Of a DNA stretch of 64,000 nucleotides, positions 56,041 through 64,000 are shown piece after piece. The position numbers were made by a program, and so were the translations under genes. The stretch spans positions 682,001 to 746,000 of the forward strand of contig VNKQ01000018.1 in the NCBI GenBank assembly GCA_016508695.1, in the 5' to 3' direction. Position 1 is the stretch's first letter. Each line of letters starts with the position of its first letter. The DNA is from Hyphodiscus hymeniophilus (taxonomy: Eukaryota > Ascomycota > Leotiomycetes > Helotiales > Hyphodiscaceae). A model generated the notes under the pieces. It ran no database searches. It was not told the DNA's origin and worked only from the letters and a program-made list of their open reading frames with translations.

Positions 56041-57332
56041 ATGCCAAAAATCGCACTGATTGAGTATTTCCGTGTTCCACCTCGGTGGCTCTTCGTCAAG
56101 ATCACAGATGAAGAAGGAAAGGTTGGGTGGGGCGAGGCCTCCTTAGAGGGGCATACCCAAGCTGTAGAGGGATGCTTAGATGCATACATCGAAAGATATA
56201 CCTCCATGGAAGCAGAGTGCGTGAAACAACCTAACACTTGATACTGTACTGAAATCCTCTGATAGTGATATCGAGCACATCTGGCAAATGGGTTGGCGGA
56301 CCGGCTTTTATAGAGGCGGTCCAGTCTTAATGAGTGCGATGGCTGGAATAGACATTGCATTGTGGGACCTGAAAGGTCCAAGCCGCCATCGAAATTGTGC
56401 TTCCTTATACTGACGGGATCAAAGCCAGAAGACTCGGGGTTCCCATCTATCAACTGTTAGGTGGTAAAGTGCGTGACAAGATCAAGGTCTATGCTTGGAT
56501 TGGGGGTGATCGCCCAGAAGATGTTGTAACCCAAGCGTGAGGGCAAATCCTCGTTAAACAAGGCACATAACTGACCTCGAATAGGGAAGTGAGGAAATCC
56601 CAGGGTTTTACAGCAATAAAAATGAACGGCACTGAGGATCTCGGATGGTTAGACTCACCTTCCGCTTTGGATCACTGTGTTGAAAGACTGAAAGCTGTCA
56701 AAGCCCTTGGCATGGATGCTGGGATCGACTTCCATGGACGAGTTCATAAGCCGATGGCTAAACAGCTCGCCAGAGCACTTGAACCTCATCGCCCTATGTT
56801 CATCGAGGAACCTTTGTTATCAGAACATATTGACGGAATCAAAGCACTCTCTCAGCAGACCAGCATTCCGATCGCTCTAGGAGAGCGTCTTCATAGCCGG
56901 TGGGATGTTCGCCCATTCTTGGAAGCCGGAGCTGTTGATGTTTTGCAGCCGGACATCAGCCATTGTGGAGGAATCTCAGAAATGTGTCGGATCGCTGCCA
57001 TGGCTGAAGCTTACGATGTTGCTTTGGCACCTCATTGTCCCCTTGGCCCAATTGCTCTGGCAGCAAACATTCAGATTGCCGCTTCGACTCCGAACCATGT
57101 GATACAGGAAATGAGTCTTGGAATTCATTACAATGTTGGAGGCCAGGATCTGACAAGCTATACGCATAATCCGGAAGTTTGGAATGTAAATGGAGGTTAC
57201 ATCAATCTGATGACAGGTCCGGGACTTGGAATTGAAATTGATGAGGAACAAGTGAGGAGACTTTCAAAAAATGCCAAGGCGTGGATGAGTCCTGGCTTCA
57301 TTGGTCCTGGCGGTGAAATTAGGGAGTGGTAA
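56041..57332 (+). CDS. D-galactonate dehydratase-like enolase-superfamily enzyme (DgoD type)
   Basis: Exons 56041-56216, 56266-56375, 56425-56536 and 56585-57332 give 381 residues, the length of bacterial DgoD. Motifs run in DgoD order: YFRVPPRWLFVKI, GWGEASLEGH, GFYRGGPVLMSAMAGIDIALWDLK, GVPIYQLLGGKVRDKIKVYAW, GGDRPEDV, KMNG, IDFHGR (metal Asp, acid/base His), FIEEPLL, GERLHSR, LQPDISHCGGI, LAPHCPLGPIALA and GIHYNVGG. The family dehydrates galactonate to 2-keto-3-deoxygalactonate. A related sugar acid could be the true substrate. The second intron (56376-56424) has an unusual GTCCAA donor; it is needed to give WDLKARRLGV and avoid a stop. Confidence 0.88.
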
Positions 57333-58216
57333 AGTCAAAGTACTGGAATCGCATGGTGACGAGTGGTGGCTTGTCTTTAAGGAACGCATTGCATGGGTTT
57401 CATCAGATCACATCCATCTCCTATCTGGGAATAGTAGAATGTGTGCAATCACCAGTTATGCTATACTTCAATCGATGGAACGAGGCAATGTATGGAGCAG
57501 ACTGTCTCTTCTTGATCGAGCATTTGATAAGTCATAATGCAGTGGCTTAAAGTGTCGTCCTCGAGCAAACAAGAACAATTGATCAACGAACTTTTATTCG
57601 TCTGCGTACATATATCTTCTCTTCTTGTCAAATTACAGCCTTCAACACGCTATAAACCCGAACACATAGTTCATACCGCATCCCGACCACGGCTGTGTGA
57701 TCCACACATACGCAATAATACAAATTCACATCTCCAGTCGTTTAATGAAACATCGACGAGAATTGCTCCATGTGATCATCCTTTGGCTTTAAGAGTCTCC
57801 AATTCGATCTTCGGTTTGGGTCTAGGTGAATCTTCGAACGAAGATGTTTCTCTCCCCTCTCGAAACACGTCATCCACAGTGTTTTCGAGATCCAATGTTT
57901 GACAGTCCCACTTGAAATCACCAGCTGAGCTAACCTCTCTCAAGTAGTTGCGCCCGTCAGCTGCCGAATCTCCTTGCTGTTCAATGCGAGTGAGGAGGGG
58001 GAAAGCTGTGATAAAGGAATGTCGTCCATTCGTCGTTTAGAAAGTGTGGTCGATCGGAACAGATCTCGCAGCCAACGACTCCTGAGCAATAAACGCCCAT
58101 GGCAATCAAAGGCTTCCGACTCAACGATCTACACAAGCGACCTGATCCCGTGGCATGCTTTGGTACCTGACAGCTTGTAATCCCTCCAGTCCGGCAAAAG
58201 GGATCCCTAACAACGT
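57333..58216. other. Convergent intergenic region
   Basis: 884 bp between the galactonate dehydratase (+) and the ankyrin protein (-) 3' ends. ORFs at 57301-57902 lack protein features. Confidence 0.4.
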
Positions 58217-61200
58217 TCAAGCAGTGCCCTTTTTCGCTTCCGCGACGTCTATAGTATAGCAGTTCTGAATCTTATGCGGCGGTGTGCTCGAACAAGCCTC
58301 CTCCCAAAGTTTCAAGGCGCAGTCCGCCTCGCATACCGCCTGGCTCTTCCACTCGTAACCTTTCAACAACGCGATTATATCATGCGCATTTTTCTCCTCC
58401 GCATACGCTAAACACGTCTGTAAGTCCTTCCTCGCCCCCCACCCGTATTTCTTAGATTTTGGACCAAAGGATCTATTGGCCTTGCACACAATACCGGACC
58501 ACCGCGGATCTGAGAACATGGCGTCCTCGTCAAAATCGAGGGTCCCATTCCGAGTCTCGAGAATCCTACTTAGCCCCCAGAAATTCTGGTGATCAATGGC
58601 GGCGAGGACAAGCTCTCGCTGCAACTTCGTCTTTGTAGTGAGGAGGATATCGATCATTTCAAGATAAGTGTTTCTTAGGCTCCCAACAGGATTGAGTGAC
58701 ATGGCGTGTTTCCAAGTGGCCGCCGTGGCACAGGCACCCATGCTCACTAACTCTATGGCTACTTCGGGATTGTGTGAATCGAGAGCTGCCTCCAAACATT
58801 TGTTGATATTGCTGCGTGCCACGTCCAACGATAACAGGTACTTCATGGCCTCAAAGTGCCCTGCACGACAAGCCCAGTAGAGCGCTGTCCTGCCCTGTCC
58901 ATCTGATCGCCATGGCGTTGCCCCTTTGTATACCAGCGCTTGGGATATGTCCAGGCTGATGGAGGGTTCCTGGGCCACGTAACTCATAGGAGAAAGCGGC
59001 GAGGACCAGCCGACCGCGGTCATCACGCACTCGGGATCTGCACCCATTTCGAGGAGCAGCCGCACGCCTGTCTCACAACCCCCCACAATTGCGGGGACAA
59101 GTGGCGTGTATTTCTCCTCGACTCCTGTGAGTCGAGATCCGTGCTTCAGGAGAAGATGCGCCAGTTCCATGGCTAGCTTAGTTTCTCGTTGCCAGTATTT
59201 GACAGTGATACATGCAAGAGCATCAACATGGACATAGGGGCTGCCATATCTTTGCTGCCGTGGGACCTTGTAAGTGTCTCCGAGTTGGAGGAGTAGATAT
59301 TCGACCGCTGCAAAGCCTGCATATCGAGTAAAGCAAGCAAGAGTTGACATTGCGATCTTCTCCGAAGCCGAGTCGAGGAGGATGGCGGGTTCGTCCACGT
59401 CGAAATTCGGCTGCTCCATCATTAGTTGCAGGAGCTGGAGTCTATCCTGATATCCCTCGTCGCTAATCCGGCTGAGAGCCCCAAGACAAGACTCCTGTGT
59501 TTTGTCTCCATCCCCTTTCACTGGCCACATTAGGTTCAAGTCTGCATGCGGCACGAGCTTCGTAGCGATGTCTATACGGTCTCCTTGGATAATCGCTTGG
59601 TGTAGTGCATTTGCAGCAGATCTTTTGTTCAATCCCTTCTTCAAGAGATACTCCACAACTTGGTCATTTTTCAAAATAACACCTCGTGTAGCAGCGTAAT
59701 GACACACCTTCTCCTTCCGCGACGAGTAGTTCACATCTGCGCCCAATTTCAAGATAGAAGCAACGAGTGGCAAATTCCCCGCCTCCACCGCATCCCCAAG
59801 TATCGTCGCCAGCCCACCAAGTGAGAATCCATTAGCGGCTAAGTCCGGGTCCGAGCGAGGAGTTACAGCCTCTTTTGACTTCTTTGAGCCTGAAATCATG
59901 CTGCGGCTGAGTTTTTTGATGTTGAGTGACGACTTTCTTTGCTGGGGTTTCTGTATTGGCGGAGGTTCTTTGGCTGTGATGAGAGCAAGTGCCCGAGCAT
60001 CGCTTTCTTTGGTCGCGCTCGGCTCCTTGTACTCAGGGACAGTGGGATTCGGGCGAGAGATTCGTATTGGCATTGTCGGTTCTCTCACCGTCTCCACTAG
60101 TTCAAGTCCTGACTCAATTTCAGGCACGACTTCAGGGAACGTTGGAGGAACGACTTCCGGTAGCTCAGGGGGAACGACCTCCGGTAGCGTAGGGAGAGAA
60201 AACCGGACTGCCTCCTTAGAATCCATTTTGTCATCCTCGATTGTGGATATTTTGTCCGACGATAGATCGATGTTCCGTTGGAACTTGCATGTACCACAGA
60301 TGAGATCTTCAAAGGGGTTTCGATATGTGCATTTAGAGCAAACCCAAGAAGAGGGGAGCCCTATCTGTGTCTGTTTGCCAGTGCCATTATCCTCAAGTTC
60401 AATGGGAAATGATGGGATACGGTTCTGAAACTTTGGCGAGTGATATTCCGTAAAGCCGTCTGCGTATGCCCCTTCGTGGTCTCGACTGTTGACTTGACCG
60501 AGGTCCGACCCGATGGATTCACTCATACTGGGCGACTTCCTTACTTGGCCTCTGGGAAGTGGCTTTCTGTATATGGAAACCCTATGGGATTGGTCAGACG
60601 TCCGTATGTCCTCGCGCTGTTCATCAAGTCCAGTCATGTATGAATATGTAGTGGAGGAGCTCCCACGCCTAGCATCTTGTTCCTGGTGGACTGAGAATCT
60701 TCGCTGAAACAAATCATCCCCCATACGAAGCTTAGTCTGAAGGCTGGCAAGAAGTATGAAGAATTCGTCTCGGTTGAGAAAGCCTTCGCGAGACCCAGCT
60801 GGATAGGTAGGTTGATATGTCGCGCCCAGAGCCTGTGCTTGCTTTAGCATTTGTTCAAGCACGCCAGGAAGAGTAACTCACATCATCCCAGAGACTCTCC
60901 AGGTCGTCGTCAGTGAGTCCAGACAACTTCGCTACTCTTATGGCTGCATCATCTGCTTTCAGTGAGTAAAGGCACATTACGACGTGGAGTAGATGTTCAT
61001 ACCCGGGATATAGTACGAGTCCGAACAGGCTCTTTCGAAGATGGTCTGGTATGTACGGCACGGTCCAGGGCTTATCTTCTTGGCTTCCCCATCAAGGACG
61101 TAGCTGAATTCGGGGCCGGTACCAGCAGAGCGAAAGGGGTTGCGAGCAGAGGTGGCCGAGGAGATGATCGAGGAGGTGAGTGAGGAGCTTGTCGAGGTGG

Positions 61201-61267
61201 TTGAGGAGGTGGGAGACCTAACGAGCCGCTCTCCCGCCATGTTCCCATCTACACCTCGATTGACCAT
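58217..61267 (-). CDS. EH domain - RanBP2 zinc finger - ankyrin repeat protein
   Basis: Minus-strand exons 61267-61003, 60955-60882 and 60841-58217 give 987 residues. Splicing assembles an EH (Eps15 homology) domain at about residues 60-165: CRTYQTIFERACSDSYYIP, VAKLSGLTDDDLESLWDD and GFLNRDEFFILLASLQTKL. After a disordered region comes a RanBP2-type zinc finger (about 275-300), WVCSKCTYRNPFEDLICGTC, with the W-x-C-x2-C...N-x6-C-x2-C pattern. Three 8-residue repeats (PEVVPP type) follow. From about 450 to 880 there is an array of ankyrin repeats (LVASILKLGADVNY, NALHQAIIQGD, GRTALYWACRAGHFEAMKYLL). EH domains bind NPF motifs in endocytosis, and RanBP2 fingers often bind ubiquitin. A ubiquitin-linked trafficking adaptor is an inference. 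Confidence 0.75.
60119..60190 (-). repeat. Three 24-bp coding repeats
   Basis: Three consecutive in-frame units, each 8 residues with a PEVVP core, inside the EH-ankyrin gene between the zinc finger and the ankyrin array. Confidence 0.8.
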
Positions 61268-62293
61268 AGTCGTAGCTTCGCGCTGACGTCGACCAGAGTA
61301 TCGGTAAGATGTAGCTCGTGGGTGACATGAAGGGAAGATCTGGTGGTGGATAGCCTGGTCGGGTCTGGTCGGTCTGGGTCAGTTGGTCAGCTCGGCTTAC
61401 GGGTCCACGAGTGTAGATTGTAGAACACAAAGGTGGGAACACGAACGTCGACGACGGGAAATTGACGAATGTACGAAGGTGTCCACAGTCCTCCCCATCC
61501 TCGGAGCTAAGCACTAATCTGAGTGCAGTCAGAAGGAACGCCACATCGTCAACAACGCCCATCCACCATGATCGGCCAATTTTACTGGTGGCAGTGGGTG
61601 GCAGTGGGAGGCAGTGGGAAGTCTGACAGTGGAGAAAAGCCCGGTTTAGGGTGCGAACCGACGAGCTACGGGGACTACACAGCGGGAAGGGGCTCCGTTG
61701 TCAGACCTTCTGGGCACTCAACCACTGAAACTCACTGGTTGGACTGAGCTTTATCTCGGTACTTGAGAGCTGGACTCCAGGGTCCATCCACATTTCCAGT
61801 GCCGGCTCCCTCCTTGATCTCAGGCTTCACAGAAGGATAAGGTATCCTGATCTACTATTTCGCTTCTCAGCAGCCACTCCAATTTCCATCTGCCACCTCG
61901 TTCACCTCTCGGGATCCTTACTTTCGAACAGGACAGCCGTGCAATAAGAACCATTCGATTGCATGCCCAAGAAAGGCATTTCAAGCAATAATGAAACCTC
62001 GAATGGGTTCCAGCGTGTGAAGTGATGCGCAAGTCTCGGGAAGAGCATGGTTTACTAACTCGGAAGTGGGAATGGGTTGAGGCAAATAGAAAGAAGTGGA
62101 AGAAAAGGTTCGAGGGCATCATGGAGAACAGGGAAGACGGAAGACGCAAACTAAAGTGGGAGACGGAGCAAGAATTCTGGGATGAACTGTATTGTTTATA
62201 GTTCCGTGAGAACGTTCATTAGAAATCACTGCTCTGAAATCTGACCATCAAGGCCGCATGCACCAATCCCAACTCCGCCCTTTCCACCAAACA
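61268..62293. other. Intergenic, with a 10-bp triple repeat
   Basis: 1.0 kb: promoter of the EH-ankyrin gene and 3' flank of the hemerythrin gene. At 61588-61617 three 10-bp units of GTGGCAGTGG type run head to tail, the third with one change. No gene. Confidence 0.45.
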
Positions 62294-63186
62294 TTAAACA
62301 GCAAGAGCTTCTTTTGTAAACGGAAGCGGTTTTGGCTGCCCGAACATCGTACACGGAGTGAATCTCCAGCTTCCACTATATCTCCGAGCAAAGACATACT
62401 TGACCAAGTAGGGAACGAAGAACGGGAAAGGAGGGAAGTCGGCATTCTTTCCGTCCTCGAACGTCCTATCAATGCAACCAAGAGCGCATGGAAGTAGACG
62501 ATGCTACAATCGAGTCGGTCAGCATTGTCCAGAACAATAAGCCACAAGGAGAGAGTGAAGAACACACCTTATCTTTGACCTCTTTCATTATATTATCGTT
62601 GAAGGTCTTGAAAATAGGGCCCAATTTCTCTCCTCCGTACTTCTGGAGTGCAAGTAGCGTCTGTATCTCATCGTTCAAATGTGTCACCAGTACCTCCGCA
62701 AAGCCGTCAACCAATCTCTTTACTTCCGCACCATCATACGTCTCAGGCGTGAGTTTATAAACATATCCCTCGAAAACAGTCAGTCCGGCGTCGAAAGCGC
62801 GATGTTGTTCGATGTTCTTCTCCATGATGTTTGGCTCGCCCGTATACTCGGCAATCTGGGGGAAGAAGTTCGCTTCCTCCATTTGGTGGTGCGTATGAAT
62901 CACCTCGATTGCAACCTGACAGAAGATGATGAAGTCGGCTTGGTCTTTCGGCACGGTGAGTTGTTCGCATTGCAGGTAGATTGCATTGAGGTTCCGGATC
63001 ATTGCGTTGTGTGCCAAGCACATTTCACGTGCGACAGCGATCACTACCTTGTCGTACTTTGGCTGATTAGCTTTGATATACGATATGGCGAGAGAGGAGT
63101 GAGAGGGATTTACGTACGCCCTTTGTCTGTTCCGCCGTTGGCGTTGGGATGAGGCTGAACGGTTGATCTGCCCATGGAAGCGCCAT
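62294..63186 (-). CDS. Hemerythrin-like (HHE) domain protein
   Basis: Minus-strand exons 63186-63118, 63056-62568 and 62503-62294 give 255 residues. The domain has candidate di-iron ligands in order: LAHNAM, IHTHHQMEEANFFP, EQHRAFD and VTHLNDEIQTL. The last exon encodes the fungal C-terminal extension (FPPFPFFVPYLVKYVFARR, SWRFTPC, GQPKPLPF). Hemerythrin-like proteins bind a di-iron centre and oxygen or NO; fungal roles are poorly known. The last intron sits at the same place in the fold as that of the fusion protein at 550-3022, though in a different phase. Confidence 0.83.
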
Positions 63187-64000
63187 TATGGGCTCGAATG
63201 TTGAAGAAGTGATATTGAGGTCGGAATTTGGACTCTCGTTACCGCTGGAGATATCGATTTTGGTTGCGGAGATTTAATGTAAGGTTTAAAACCTTCCCAC
63301 GATACAAAAAACCGTTGAATGTTGTAAGGCTGAGGAGCTATCTCACTTCAGAGCTCAGATGCGGGTGCGCGGACCCCTGATAATTAGCGGCGTCCAGCAG
63401 CTAACCAATGAGAAATCTCTAATTACTTCCAACTTCCAACAGCTCGTGAATCATTGAAGCTTTAGGTCGTATCATTAATACTTCACTAACTAATTTAGAC
63501 ATTACTTTAACCTTTAAACCTATCAGAACACTAGGCTTATAAGTAACTGATCAATTTTAGCAGTATTAATGGGTAGTTATGGAATAATAGTATTAGTAAC
63601 TCATCTATTGAGACTCAGGTCTGTCGAAGTAATATCAGCCCACGCGTCAGCCTGCGTATCAGTCTACCTCCGTAATCAGAGTCCAATCAGGGGGATAGAA
63701 AGTAAGTGGGATAAACAAGGTTCCGCATTGGGTTTATGTCAGCCTGTACGAAGTTATCTGGTGGTACTGTAAGACTGTAAGTCAGACGTTGGTGGACGCT
63801 ATGGATAAACAAGAAATACCTCCATACATCCCAGGCTTATCAGGGCTGTAACCTGCATGTCAGACTGCGTGTCAGACGCTATTGCCGGGGGCTGGTCTGC
63901 CAAAAAGGCTTGGATAGGTCCCGTCCCCCCATGCCCCGCATAGGAACAGGGCTAGCTAGCCAGCTACCGTCGTACTATGCCTATGTAACTACTCGTGCAG
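63187..64000. other. Hemerythrin promoter and candidate repeat edge
   Basis: The first 250 bp are the upstream region of the hemerythrin gene. From about 63420 the DNA is rich in TA and TTAA words (63470-63610). It is followed by a stretch where GTCAG-x-CTG/GACTG words recur (63646, 63737, 63781, 63859, 63871). This looks like a decayed repeat or transposon continuing past the window end, but ends cannot be defined. Confidence 0.3.

Noticed and set aside
1..64000. tRNA, rRNA or CRISPR array
   Set aside because: No GGTTCRANYCC-type B box with matching stems, no rRNA-like stretch and no regularly spaced direct repeats were seen by eye.

Overview
The window is nuclear DNA of a filamentous ascomycete (Pezizomycotina). 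The evidence is short GT-AG introns of about 45-130 nt with CTAAC/CTGAC-like branch sites, a class I-type hydrophobin, and single-copy ascomycete housekeeping genes (MEF1, PIG-S, FAT1, NBS1, Pmp3, URI/Bud27, Irc21-like). A leotiomycete is my best guess from the look of several lineage-restricted proteins; this is inference. Exon models were built by hand from splice signals and codon phase. Where a model closes in phase and restores conserved motifs I give exon ends. I saw no tRNA, rRNA or CRISPR array.

Layout. 0-7 kb: an apparent SDR (3-beta-HSD-like)-hemerythrin fusion gene (+), a compact bZIP gene (+) and a multi-exon membrane protein (+). 7.7-9.5 kb: URI/Bud27-like prefoldin (-). 9.5-13.1 kb: gene-poor, with an aldo/keto-reductase relic. 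13.1-13.7 kb: hydrophobin (+). 14.9-20 kb: a Cep57/Ppc89-like spindle-pole protein (+) convergent with a CENP-U/Ame1-like kinetochore protein (-). 21-22.3 kb: NAPE-PLD/Fmp30-like hydrolase (+). 22.3-25.5 kb: gene-poor and decayed. 25.5-32.3 kb: SET protein, poorly defined ORFs, Pmp3 and a tubby/LOR-like protein with a PPxY motif.

33-43.8 kb is dense: mitochondrial EF-G MEF1 (-) and DNA polymerase kappa (+) are divergent over 241 bp, followed by a single-pass membrane protein with LPxY/PPxY tail motifs (-), a cytochrome b5-domain protein (+) and the Mre11-complex subunit Nbs1 (-). 43.8-53.4 kb: RPEL-repeat protein (+), PIG-S (-), FAT1 (+), HNH-domain protein (-) and an unknown coiled-coil protein with an exact-period 81-bp internal duplication (+). 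54.5-57.3 kb: an aldo/keto reductase followed by a DgoD-type galactonate dehydratase (+,+), probably a sugar-acid catabolic pair. 58.2-63.2 kb: an EH-RanBP2 zinc finger-ankyrin protein (-) and a stand-alone hemerythrin-domain protein (-). The last 600 bp look like the edge of a decayed repeat.

Working relationships: DNA repair and tolerance (Pol kappa, Nbs1), chromosome segregation (Ppc89-like, CENP-U-like), lipid and GPI metabolism (NAPE-PLD-like, FAT1, PIG-S) and sugar-acid catabolism (AKR, DgoD). The most unusual items are the SDR-hemerythrin fusion, the EH-zinc finger-ankyrin architecture and the AKR-DgoD pair.
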